A DNA stretch of 64,000 bases from Propionibacteriaceae bacterium (GTDB lineage Bacteria > Actinomycetota > Actinomycetes > Propionibacteriales > Propionibacteriaceae): assembly GCA_025965155.1 (NCBI GenBank), contig JAOPXN010000052.1, forward strand, positions 1-64,000, in the 5' to 3' direction. The position numbers were made by a program, and so were the translations under genes. The notes beneath the pieces were generated by a model. The model was not told the origin of the DNA, did not search any database, and was given only the letters and a program-made list of their open reading frames with translations. This document shows positions 1-8,503 of this stretch, in pieces. The number at the start of each line of letters is the position of its first letter. The stretch's first letter is position 1.

Positions 1-633
1 ATGAGCACGCTGACATCTCCTCCCGGTCGCACCGGTCATGCCTTGGTTGCACTCATCGCACTGTCGATACTGGCGACCGCCTGCGGCAGCAATCCCACGC
101 CACCAGCCTTAGGGACGGGCGCGCCGACGCCCAGCCTGTCGGCGTCCGCGCCCCAGACGGAGAGCAACCCTCCTGGGGACATTTCAGACAACCAGGCATA
201 CGTCGGCTACCAGCCCACGCCTGCCGTCTTCTCGGTCAAGGTTCCCGAGGGCTGGGCGAAAACCACCCAGGCTGGTGGAGTCACCTTCACCGACAAGCTC
301 AACTCGGTTCAGATCATCTGGAGCTCGAGCGCCGCACAACCCACCGAAGCCTCCGTTAAGAACAAGGTCACCAGTACTGAGGGGGCAGGTACGGGCTTCA
401 CCTACGACAAGGTCAGCAAGGCGGTCCGGAAGAACGCCTCGGGGCTAGTGGCGATCTATCGGGTCGACACCGCGCCCAACTCGGTCACCGGCAAGGTGGT
501 CAACGATGACGTCGAGCAGTACGTCTTCTGGCGCAACGGCACCGAGGTTGATCTTCGGCTGTCCGGACCGCACGGCGCCGACAACGTGGATCCTTGGCGG
601 ATCGTCACCGACTCATTCAGCTGGTCGAAATGA
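1..633 (+). CDS. Secreted lipoprotein next to ABC exporter
   Basis: This 210-residue protein has a hydrophobic signal segment (about residues 13-28) ending in a lipobox, LATAC, so it should be lipid-anchored on the outer face of the membrane. A Thr/Pro/Ser-rich linker follows, then a compact domain beginning AVFSVKVPEGW. That opening resembles PsbP/Mog1-like folds such as LpqN-type lipoproteins, but this is only a resemblance by eye. The stop overlaps the next start (ATGA), so it is translated with the two ATPases and the FtsX permease and is probably an accessory or substrate-handling subunit. The window starts exactly at this ATG, so an upstream start cannot be excluded. Confidence 0.75.
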   Translation: MSTLTSPPGRTGHALVALIALSILATACGSNPTPPALGTGAPTPSLSASAPQTESNPPGDISDNQAYVGYQPTPAVFSVKVPEGWAKTTQAGGVTFTDKLNSVQIIWSSSAAQPTEASVKNKVTSTEGAGTGFTYDKVSKAVRKNASGLVAIYRVDTAPNSVTGKVVNDDVEQYVFWRNGTEVDLRLSGPHGADNVDPWRIVTDSFSWSK

Positions 634-1304
634 ACATGCCTATCATCGCGAGGGACCTCTACCGGTTCTTCCACGCCGGCGATGAAGAGACGCTTGCCCT
701 ACGTGGTGTCAGCCTGGCCGTTGCACCCGGTGAGATCGTGGTTGTCGTCGGGCCGTCCGGCTCTGGAAAGTCCACCCTGCTGTCCTGTCTGGCTGGACTC
801 GACGATCCCGACGGTGGCGTAGTCCACATCCAGGGTGTACGGATCAGCCGACGGCCAGAGCGGGAACGGACCGAACTCCGCCGCAAGCACATCGGTGTCG
901 TGTACCAACAATGGAACCTGCTGTCGCACCTGACGGTCCAGCAGAACATCCAGGTGGTCCGATCGCTGATCCACGACCAGACAGTGAAGAGCCGGCTGGT
1001 TCCCATTCCGGACCTGTTGACCGAACTCCAGATCGACCATCGTGCCGGGGCGTATCCGCAGCGCCTGTCCGGGGGCGAGTCGGCGCGGGCGGCGATAGCG
1101 GTAGCCGTGGCGGCCGATCCTGCCGTACTGATCGCCGACGAGCCGACAGGCGAGCTGGACCAGCTGACCGAGAATGCCGTGCTGGGTCTCTTCGCCAGCC
1201 AGGCCGCGCGCGGGGTTGCGGTCATCGTGGCTAGTCACAGCCCTAACGTCGAGGCCGCGGCCGACCGGGTGATCCGGATGCGTGACGGGGCGGTGGCTTC
1301 CTGA
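630..1304 (+). CDS. ABC transporter ATP-binding protein (MacB/LolD-like), first copy
   Basis: This is a 224-residue nucleotide-binding domain with Walker A GPSGSGKST, signature LSGGE, Walker B VLIADEP followed by TGELD, and the H-loop in VIVASHS. The track ORF begins earlier at 594, but ATG 630 overlaps the lipoprotein stop (ATGA) and gives the normal N-terminus, so I use it. Such ATPases power FtsX/MacB-type permeases that move lipoproteins, peptides or antimicrobials. A second, different ATPase follows directly and only one permease gene is present, so the two may form a heterodimer. Confidence 0.9.
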   Translation: MNMPIIARDLYRFFHAGDEETLALRGVSLAVAPGEIVVVVGPSGSGKSTLLSCLAGLDDPDGGVVHIQGVRISRRPERERTELRRKHIGVVYQQWNLLSHLTVQQNIQVVRSLIHDQTVKSRLVPIPDLLTELQIDHRAGAYPQRLSGGESARAAIAVAVAADPAVLIADEPTGELDQLTENAVLGLFASQAARGVAVIVASHSPNVEAAADRVIRMRDGAVAS

Positions 1305-1993
1305 TGAGCGCCGAAGCCCCCATCGTGGTGGAGTGTGTAGCCGTGACGCGCGTGTTCGGCAGCGGACCCACGGCACATACCGCCGTAGCCGAGGCGACCC
1401 TCACCATGCACGCCGGGCAGCGGGTATCGCTGGTGGGGCCTTCCGGGTCCGGCAAGTCGACCCTCCTTCATCTGCTCGCAGGGCTGGACAGACCAACCAG
1501 CGGCCACCTCAGCTGGCCGAGCCTTGCCTCCGGTACTGAACGACCGAGTGAGCGAACCGGAGTCGTGTTCCAGGCACCGAGCTTGATCGGAAACCTCAGC
1601 GTGATCGAAAACGTCGAGATCCCGCTTCTGATCACCGACCGGCCGGCCAGGCTGGTCCGGAAACTCGCCATGGCGGCTTTGGACCAGCTCGATCTGGCCG
1701 AACTGGCGGATCGGCTTCCTGAGGACCTCTCTGGAGGGCAGGCGCAGCGAGTCGCGATTGCCCGCGCGCTGGCGCGAAACCCGCTCTTGATCTTGGCCGA
1801 CGAGCCGACGGGCCAGCTCGACCGGAACACCGGGGCGCACGTGATCGATGTGCTACTCGCTGCCAGCCAGCTGGTCGGGGCAGCCCTGGTGATCGCCACC
1901 CACGATCCAGCTGTCGCGGCCAAAACCGACGAGCAGTGGAACATGACCGACGGCAGCCTTGCCACGTCACCTCTGGTAGGAGTTCGACCATGA
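1304..1993 (+). CDS. ABC transporter ATP-binding protein (MacB/LolD-like), second copy
   Basis: This 229-residue ATPase has Walker A GPSGSGKST, signature LSGGQ, Walker B LILADEP with TGQLD, and a switch histidine in VIATHDP. Its ATG overlaps the preceding stop (ATGA), and its own stop overlaps the permease start, so the module is translationally coupled. It is clearly divergent from the first ATPase and not a recent tandem duplicate. All catalytic motifs look intact in both, so a catalytic/structural division of labour is not evident from sequence alone. Confidence 0.9.
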   Translation: MSAEAPIVVECVAVTRVFGSGPTAHTAVAEATLTMHAGQRVSLVGPSGSGKSTLLHLLAGLDRPTSGHLSWPSLASGTERPSERTGVVFQAPSLIGNLSVIENVEIPLLITDRPARLVRKLAMAALDQLDLAELADRLPEDLSGGQAQRVAIARALARNPLLILADEPTGQLDRNTGAHVIDVLLAASQLVGAALVIATHDPAVAAKTDEQWNMTDGSLATSPLVGVRP

Positions 1994-4653
1994 CGCGCAC
2001 CTGGCTTCTCGGCCTTCTCCGACGGCGACCGGGTCGCCTCGCCGGAATCATCGCCGGCATCGGGCTTGCGGTTGCCCTGCTGGGCGCGCTCGGGGGCTTC
2101 CTGGTGGCCGCTCAGTCCACCATGACGGGTCGGGCCACCCGGACGGTCGCCGTGGACTGGCAGGTCCAGGTAGCTGAGAGCGCGGATCCAGCCGCCGTAC
2201 TGCAGACCACCCGGAATGCCGCCGGCACCGTCGCCGCTCTCCCGGTGAGCCGACTTGCGGTACCCAGCCTGTCGGCGACGACCAAGGGAACGCAGCAGCG
2301 GACGAGTACGGCTGTCGTCCTCGGCCTCCCCGACTCCTACCAAGCGACCTTCCCAGGCCAGATCCGGATCTTGGCCGGCATGCCCGGCGGCGTCATGGTG
2401 GCACAGCAGACTGCAGCAAACCTCCATGTGGCACCGGGCGACAGCGTCCAGGTGGCGCTCGACGGACACCGCCAGGCGAACCTGCGCGTGGCGTCGATCG
2501 TCGAGCTCCCGCAGGCCAACTCGTTGTTCCAGCGGGTGGGCGCCACCAGCCAGGCACAGCCGGTCGCGCCACCAGACAACGTGCTCCTGGTTCCGCAGGC
2601 TGTGTTCGACAAGCAGATCGCCAGCGGCTCCACTCAGAGCACCGGCATCTCCTACCAGATCCACACCACCCGCAGCCACCGCCTCCCCGCGACCCCGGCT
2701 GCCGCCTATGTCTTAGAGACCGGCGCTGCCCGCAACCTGGAGGTGGCGCTCGCCGGCGCTGGCACAGTCGGCGATAACCTGGGCGCAGCGCTCGACGCTG
2801 CACGCGGGGATGCCGCGTACGCGCAGATTCTTTTCCTCTTCCTCGGCGCGCCTGGGGCCATCCTGGCCGGCCTGATCACCGCCGCTGTCGCCGCGTCAGG
2901 GACCGGTCGGCGGCGCCGCGAGCAGGCGCTGCTGCGCACCCGCGGTACCGACCAGACGCAGGTCGTCCGCCTTGCCGCCGCCGAAGCCGTCGTGGTGGGC
3001 CTGGCGGGAGGCATCGTCGGTCTCGGTGTGGCCGCCCTCGTCACGGCGTTCGGACCGACCGCGAGCACCGGATTTACAGGTGGCGCGGCTCACTACGTTC
3101 CCTGGTTCGTCTCCGCAGCTGCCATCGGCATCGTTATCGCACTACTCAGCCTGGTCCTGCCGGTGCGAAGTGATCTTCGGTCCAGCACGGTGATGCGCGC
3201 CCGCAGCGAGTCCCTTGCGCCGAGCAGGTCACCCTGGTTCATCCGCTACTACATCGATCTCCTTCTCATCGCCGTCGCGCTGTTGGTGCTGTATTTCACC
3301 AGCCAGAACAAATATGACCTGGTGCTGGCCCCCGAAGGTGTCGCAACGATCTCCGTCAGCTACTGGGCGCTCGCCGCGCCACTGCTGTTATGGATCGGTG
3401 GCGCGGGGTTGATCTGGCGACTGGTCGACCTGCTGCTGCACCACGGACACGCGGCTCTCGCGACTCTGTTTCGGCCGCTGGCCGGCCGGATGTCCAGCAT
3501 TGTGATGTCGGGCATCTCGCGCCGGCGGCGTCAGCTGACCTGGGCGGTGGTACTGCTCGCTCTCGCGACGTCTTTCGCGGTGTCGACAGCCACGTTCAAC
3601 ACCACCTACCAGGCGCAGGCCGAAGTGGATGCTCGGCTGACAACTGGCTCCGATATCGCTGTGAACCAGACTCCCGGAGCGAAGCTCCCTGCAGCGGCCG
3701 GTCGACAGATCGCGAGCGTGGCGGGGGTGGCGTCGGTCGAGCCACTCCTGCACCGCTTTGCCTACGTCGGGAGCGACCTGCAGGACATCTACGGCGTCCG
3801 TCCCGGAACAGTCGGCGCCGCCACCCGGTTGCAGGACTCGTACTTCTCAGGTGGTACGGCGAATGAGCTGATGAACGCCCTCAGCCAGCGTCCCGACGGG
3901 GTCCTGGTCAGCCAGGAGACGGTCACCGACTACCAGCTCAAAGCCGGGGACCACCTCAAGCTGCGGCTGCAGGACAGCCGTACCCACTCCTACCGCGAGA
4001 TCCCGTTCACCTACATCGGCATCGCGACCGAGTTTCCAACCGCACCCAAGGACTCGTTCCTGGTGGCCAACCAGGACTATCTCGCCCAGCAGACACGCGA
4101 CGGCAGCATCGGGACGTATCTGGTCGACACCGGCGGACAGAACACCGCCGGCATCACCCAGCAGCTTCGATCGCTGCTCGGGACCGGCGCCAACATCACT
4201 GACCTCTCAACCGTCCGCGGCCAGATCGGGACCAGCCTTACCTCGGTGAACCTGAAGGGGCTGACCGCCGTCGAGCTGACGGCCGCCATCGGGCTTGCGA
4301 TAGCCGCCAGCGGTCTCGTTCTCGGCCTCGGGCTGAATGAGCGGCGCCGGAGCTCCGCTATCGCCGCCATGCTCGGCGTTCGAGGCAAGGAGCTGGCCGG
4401 CTTCATCACCTCGGAGGCGGCCATCCTGCTCCTCGGCGGCGTCGGCGCCGGGCTGCTGCTGGGCGCGGCTCTCTCCCAGACCTTGGTCAGGGTCCTGACC
4501 GGTGTCTTCGATCCACCACCAGCGGCGCTCACCCTCCCGTGGTCGTATCTGGTCGTCCTGGTCGCCGCTATCACCGCCGCCACCGCAATCAGTGCGCTGA
4601 GCTTCCTTCGATGGGCCCGGCACGCGCCGGTCAGCACCCTGCGAGAGGCGTGA
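1990..4653 (+). CDS. FtsX-family ABC permease, ten membrane segments
   Basis: This 887-residue membrane protein has an N-terminal helix (about residues 17-40), a large external domain, a block of about six helices (residues 290-560), a second external domain, and three C-terminal helices. That is the double-FtsX layout of MacB/BceB/YtrF-like permeases, which couple ATP hydrolysis to movement in the periplasm or cell wall rather than classic pore transport. ATG 1990 overlaps the upstream stop and has a GGAG-type ribosome site; the longer track start at 1936 lies inside the ATPase gene. The neighbouring kinase and regulator suggest signal-responsive control. The substrate is unknown. Confidence 0.88.
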   Translation: MTRTWLLGLLRRRPGRLAGIIAGIGLAVALLGALGGFLVAAQSTMTGRATRTVAVDWQVQVAESADPAAVLQTTRNAAGTVAALPVSRLAVPSLSATTKGTQQRTSTAVVLGLPDSYQATFPGQIRILAGMPGGVMVAQQTAANLHVAPGDSVQVALDGHRQANLRVASIVELPQANSLFQRVGATSQAQPVAPPDNVLLVPQAVFDKQIASGSTQSTGISYQIHTTRSHRLPATPAAAYVLETGAARNLEVALAGAGTVGDNLGAALDAARGDAAYAQILFLFLGAPGAILAGLITAAVAASGTGRRRREQALLRTRGTDQTQVVRLAAAEAVVVGLAGGIVGLGVAALVTAFGPTASTGFTGGAAHYVPWFVSAAAIGIVIALLSLVLPVRSDLRSSTVMRARSESLAPSRSPWFIRYYIDLLLIAVALLVLYFTSQNKYDLVLAPEGVATISVSYWALAAPLLLWIGGAGLIWRLVDLLLHHGHAALATLFRPLAGRMSSIVMSGISRRRRQLTWAVVLLALATSFAVSTATFNTTYQAQAEVDARLTTGSDIAVNQTPGAKLPAAAGRQIASVAGVASVEPLLHRFAYVGSDLQDIYGVRPGTVGAATRLQDSYFSGGTANELMNALSQRPDGVLVSQETVTDYQLKAGDHLKLRLQDSRTHSYREIPFTYIGIATEFPTAPKDSFLVANQDYLAQQTRDGSIGTYLVDTGGQNTAGITQQLRSLLGTGANITDLSTVRGQIGTSLTSVNLKGLTAVELTAAIGLAIAASGLVLGLGLNERRRSSAIAAMLGVRGKELAGFITSEAAILLLGGVGAGLLLGAALSQTLVRVLTGVFDPPPAALTLPWSYLVVLVAAITAATAISALSFLRWARHAPVSTLREA

Positions 4654-4703
4654 ACCGGGCGGGTGCCGGTGTGTTCGGACCTCTTTCGCTGGACACTGGA
4701 GTC

Positions 4704-6095
4704 ATGGCACGTGCACATGGTCCCTGGGGTCCGCCTACCTGGGGAGTCCGACAGCGGTCGGCCGTCACGGCCGTTGTCGTTGTCGGACTGGCGCTGGCAG
4801 TCGGCGCCGTCGTGTTGCTGTCGCTTCTCCAGTCGGCTCTGGTGTCCACCGCCCGCGATGGGCTCGTGGCCCGTGCCAGCGATCTGAGTGCCTTGTTCGC
4901 CGAGCAGGGAGTCGGCGAGGCCGGCGCGACGCTGAAGGAAAGCAGGCGGCCCGGCGAGGTTGTGCAGGTGATCGACTCGACCGGCGCGGTGGTCGCGGCC
5001 TCGGAGACAAGGCTGGACGCTGTTCCGCTGTCAGACCTACACCCAGCGCCGGGTCAGACGATCACTACAAAGGTGACCGACATACCGATTCTGGAGGACT
5101 CCGACGACTTCCTCCTGGTGGCGCGAGGAGTGAGTATCGGCGGCAACGCGTACCTGGTTCAGGTGGCGTCACCCGTCCAGGTGCAGGCGGACACCGTTCA
5201 GACAGTTGCCCTGTTCCTACTGGGCGCGACACCGCTGATCCTGGCATTGGTGGGTCTCGCGGTGTGGGTGCTGGTGGGCCGATCGCTGGGCTCCGTGGAG
5301 CGCATTCGCCAGCAGGTCGACATCATTGACAGCCAACGTCTTGCGGACCGGGTCGACGTACCACCCACACACGATGAGATCGCCAGACTGGCTACCACGA
5401 TGAACACCATGCTGGAAAGGCTTCAGGCATCGGACAAAGCGTTGCGCGCTTTCTTCTCCGATGCCAGCCACGAGCTACGTAGCCCACTCTCCACACTGGT
5501 CACGACTGCCGAGATCGCGGCTGCGGATGCAACGGGCCGCAGCTGGATAGACCTGCAGCCGACTGTGTTGTCGGAGTCGACGAGGATGCAGGCCCTGGTC
5601 GAGGACTTGCTGACGCTGGCCAAGGCCGATTCGCGTGCGCTGGTGCCCAAGCCGGTCGAGGTAGATCTTGAAGATGTACTGGATATCGAGATCAGGCGGC
5701 TACGGTCGGTGACGCAGCACCGGATCGTGGCGCGCATAGAGCCGGCGCGTGTCGCAGGTGATGCTGGCCGCCTGGCGCAGGTGTTCAGGAACTTGCTGGA
5801 TAACGCGGTGCGGCACGCAGTCTCGTCCATCACCATCTCCACCGAGCGCAGCGGTGACTGGGTGTCGATCTGCATCGACAACGACGGGGAGACCGTGCCA
5901 TCCGAGCAGCGCGAGCGCATCTTTCAACGGTTCGTCCGGCTGGAGCAGAGCCGAACCCGGGACGGCGGCGGCAGTGGCCTGGGGCTGGCAATCAGCGCGG
6001 AGATCGTCGCACTTCATGGCGGCACCGTGAAAGCGACAGAGTCGCCGCAGGGATGGTGCCGGTTCGTCGTAACGTTGCCTGTGCGGGACTGGTGA
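4704..6095 (+). CDS. Sensor histidine kinase (OmpR/EnvZ type)
   Basis: This 463-residue kinase has two membrane helices (about residues 18-40 and 173-200) flanking an external sensor region, then a HAMP linker, the phosphoacceptor box FFSDASHELRSPLS, an N box (FRNLLDNAVRH), a D box (CIDNDGE) and a G box (GSGLGLAIS). ATG 4704 follows GGAG closely; the track start at 4539 lies inside the permease gene. The gene lies 50 bases after the permease and converges on the response regulator. I infer that it senses an envelope signal and partners that regulator and the ABC module. Confidence 0.9.
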   Translation: MARAHGPWGPPTWGVRQRSAVTAVVVVGLALAVGAVVLLSLLQSALVSTARDGLVARASDLSALFAEQGVGEAGATLKESRRPGEVVQVIDSTGAVVAASETRLDAVPLSDLHPAPGQTITTKVTDIPILEDSDDFLLVARGVSIGGNAYLVQVASPVQVQADTVQTVALFLLGATPLILALVGLAVWVLVGRSLGSVERIRQQVDIIDSQRLADRVDVPPTHDEIARLATTMNTMLERLQASDKALRAFFSDASHELRSPLSTLVTTAEIAAADATGRSWIDLQPTVLSESTRMQALVEDLLTLAKADSRALVPKPVEVDLEDVLDIEIRRLRSVTQHRIVARIEPARVAGDAGRLAQVFRNLLDNAVRHAVSSITISTERSGDWVSICIDNDGETVPSEQRERIFQRFVRLEQSRTRDGGGSGLGLAISAEIVALHGGTVKATESPQGWCRFVVTLPVRDW

Positions 6096-6098
6096 TCA

Positions 6099-6135
6099 AC
6101 AGTTCGGTCGCCAACGACACCGCGACCGTTACTGT
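6099..6135. terminator. Shared hairpin between converging kinase and regulator genes
   Basis: An inverted repeat, CGGTCGC paired with GCGACCG, extended by ACAGT/ACTGT, fills the gap between the two converging genes and includes the stop codon of the minus-strand regulator. It has no long T tract. A bidirectional terminator is the likeliest role. Confidence 0.55.
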
Positions 6136-6824
6136 GGACCCGTCGCGTTCAACACGTCAGGGCTGAGTCGGTAGCCCATGCCTCGCATGGTCGTGAGCGT
6201 GTGCAGGCCAAACGGTACGTCGATCTTCTTGCGCAGGTAACCGATGTAGACCTCTACGACGTTGTCCCCACCCTCGTAGGCGGGATCCCAAACGTTCTCA
6301 AGGATTTGAGTCTTGGTCAGCACATCACCTGGGTGGCGCATGAAGAACTGCAGCAGCCCGAACTCGCGCGCGGTGAGAGTAATCTGTTGGTCCCCGCGCT
6401 GCACCGACCGGCGCGCCGGGTTCATGATCAGCGATCCGACCGTCAAGGTGACCGGCCGTTCCGGTCCTCCACGGCGGACCAGCGCGCGTAGTCGGGCAAC
6501 CAGGACAAGAAAGCTGAACGGTTTGGTCAGGTAGTCGTCGGCGCCGAGGTCGAACGCATCGGTCTGGTCATACTCCCCGTCCTTGGCTGTCAGCATCAAC
6601 ACGGGTGTCCAGATCTTGCGCTCACGCATCTGCTCCAACACCTTGTACCCGTTGAGACCGGGAAGCATGATGTCCAAGACGATGACGTCGTAACCGGCCT
6701 CGGTGGCGGCCCAGAGCCCGTCCACGCCGTCATGAGCCAGGTCCACGATAAAGCCTTCGTTGGTGAGACCGCGTCGCATCGACTCAGCGAGCAGTCGCTC
6801 GTCCTCCACCACCAATACCCTCAC
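6129..6824 (-). CDS. OmpR/PhoB-family response regulator
   Basis: This 231-residue regulator has a receiver domain (residues 1-115: acidic pair ED at 7-8, phosphoacceptor Asp51 in VLDIMLPG, Thr and Lys of the switch in LTAKD and TKPFSF) and a C-terminal winged-helix domain ending YLRKKID...GMGYRL. I chose GTG 6824 because an AGGGGG ribosome site lies about nine bases upstream and the receiver domain starts there at once; the track ORF extends about 70 residues into non-homologous sequence. It is most like TcrA/MtrA-type regulators. It is transcribed towards the kinase, an uncommon arrangement for a cognate pair. Confidence 0.9.
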   Translation of the reverse strand: MRVLVVEDERLLAESMRRGLTNEGFIVDLAHDGVDGLWAATEAGYDVIVLDIMLPGLNGYKVLEQMRERKIWTPVLMLTAKDGEYDQTDAFDLGADDYLTKPFSFLVLVARLRALVRRGGPERPVTLTVGSLIMNPARRSVQRGDQQITLTAREFGLLQFFMRHPGDVLTKTQILENVWDPAYEGGDNVVEVYIGYLRKKIDVPFGLHTLTTMRGMGYRLSPDVLNATGPQ

Positions 6825-7011
6825 CGCTACGATCCCCCTGCCCTCTTCGACACCGGTGCATGAGCGTGAGCCCACCACCGCTAGTTGCAATGGCCCATCA
6901 TTGCGCGTGCAGGCTGAGCCCAACCTGTGAAGGGTGCGTCGAGAACCACGCGCTCTGCTGACGCCGAAGACCGTGGACTCATCCCATTTGCAATAACAGC
7001 CGAGGGCTGAC

Positions 7012-8499
7012 TTACGACATGTCGAACCAAGGCTCAAGCCTCCGATAAGCGTCGGTGAACTTCAGATGGGCCTTCTCGTACTCGGAGTGTCGACTCGGTT
7101 CCGTCGTAAACGTTGCAGTCCGGTGGGACAGCTGTTTGGCGATTTCGAAACTGTCGAACATGCCCACCCCGACGCCACCGACGATGGCCGCGCCAAGCGC
7201 GGTCGCCTCGTCGACAAGATTGCGTCGGCGTATGGGCAGGCCCCACACATCCGCGAACACCTGCAGCAGCAGATCCGAGTTGGCGGCGCCGCCGATGGCA
7301 TCCACTCCCTCGATGGAGGCCCCGTTCTGCTGGAATGCCTGCAGCCCGGTGCACAGGTTGAAGGCAATCCCCTCGATCACCGCCCTGGTCAGGTGCGGAG
7401 GGCCGTGGTGTCGACCCAAGCCCGCGAACACTGCTCGTGCCCGCGGGTTCCAGTACGGAGACCGCTCCCCCAGCAGATGAGGTAGGAAGTACAGCCCGTC
7501 CCCGCTTGCCAATACGCCGTTGGCGGCCGACAGCAGGCGGTCATAGCGGTCCTGTTCACCTGGGGCCAGCACATCCATCACCCACTCAAGGGATGCTCCC
7601 CCGGCCTGCATGGTCGCTGTCGGCACGAACTTCCCTGGCACCACATGGTTGAAGGTCATGGTGCGCATCTCGGGATCGTGTAACGGCGCGTCAGCAGCGA
7701 AGGACACCCACGACGAGGAGCCGAGATAGGTGTAGGCACCCGAGTCGGCGTCAATGATCCCAGCCCCAAGCGCCCCCATCGGGCCGTCGCCCCCACCCAG
7801 GACCACCGGGGTGCCCACCCGCAGCCCGGTGACCGCGGCGGCCTCAGCCGTGACCGCTCCAACCACGGCGGTAGACGGAGCGACCTCCGGGAACAGCGAC
7901 CGAGGCAGGCCCGATGCCTCGATGAGCTCCTCCGACCAGCTACCGGATCGCTGGTCGAAGGCGTTGGTGCTGCTGGCATCCGACGGATCGGTGACCAATA
8001 CACCGGTCAGTCGTTGAACGATGAAGTCCTTTGCCAGCACCAGGTGCCGGACCCGGCTGAACACCTCAGGTTCGTTGTCGCGGACCCACATCACCTTGGT
8101 CAGTGAGTAGGTCGGATTCAGCCGGTGACCGGTGATCGCATAACCACGATCCATCCCGACGCGCTCGATCAGCGTGGAGGTCTGAGCCGTGGATCGGGTA
8201 TCCGCCCAGATGATAGCCGGCCGCACGGGTTGGCACGCGCTGTCGAGCAGCACCGCACCCATCATCTGACCTGAGAAGGAAACACCGGCAACCTGGTTCA
8301 CTGCACCCGGGACGGAGTCCAGTAGCCGGCGGGTCGCGGTACCGACCGCCCGCCACCAGGCCTCGGGATCCTGTTCAGCTTTGCCGGACGAGCCGAAGTC
8401 GGTGAGGTAGCTCTCGGTGACCGAGGTGATGACGTGCCCGTCGGCATCGACAAGCGTGGCCTTGTCGCCAGTGGTGCCCAGATCGTGGGAGATGATCAT
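7012..8499 (-). CDS. FGGY-family carbohydrate kinase (xylulokinase-like)
   Basis: This 495-residue protein starts MIISHDLGTTGDKATL, the FGGY phosphate-binding motif, and carries the second ATPase-fold glycine motif GGGDGPMGALGAG and a C-terminal GGAANSDLLLQ block. It matches the length and layout of xylulokinase. It would phosphorylate a ketose or polyol taken up by the cell. It starts four bases after the upstream sugar isomerase gene, so an isomerase-then-kinase pair is likely. The exact sugar cannot be read from sequence; xylulose is only the family default. Confidence 0.88.
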   Translation of the reverse strand: MIISHDLGTTGDKATLVDADGHVITSVTESYLTDFGSSGKAEQDPEAWWRAVGTATRRLLDSVPGAVNQVAGVSFSGQMMGAVLLDSACQPVRPAIIWADTRSTAQTSTLIERVGMDRGYAITGHRLNPTYSLTKVMWVRDNEPEVFSRVRHLVLAKDFIVQRLTGVLVTDPSDASSTNAFDQRSGSWSEELIEASGLPRSLFPEVAPSTAVVGAVTAEAAAVTGLRVGTPVVLGGGDGPMGALGAGIIDADSGAYTYLGSSSWVSFAADAPLHDPEMRTMTFNHVVPGKFVPTATMQAGGASLEWVMDVLAPGEQDRYDRLLSAANGVLASGDGLYFLPHLLGERSPYWNPRARAVFAGLGRHHGPPHLTRAVIEGIAFNLCTGLQAFQQNGASIEGVDAIGGAANSDLLLQVFADVWGLPIRRRNLVDEATALGAAIVGGVGVGMFDSFEIAKQLSHRTATFTTEPSRHSEYEKAHLKFTDAYRRLEPWFDMS

Positions 8500-8503
8500 G
8501 GCG

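Noticed and set aside
1468-2679. 403-residue minus-strand ORF
   Set aside because: Antisense to an ABC ATPase and FtsX permease with intact motifs.
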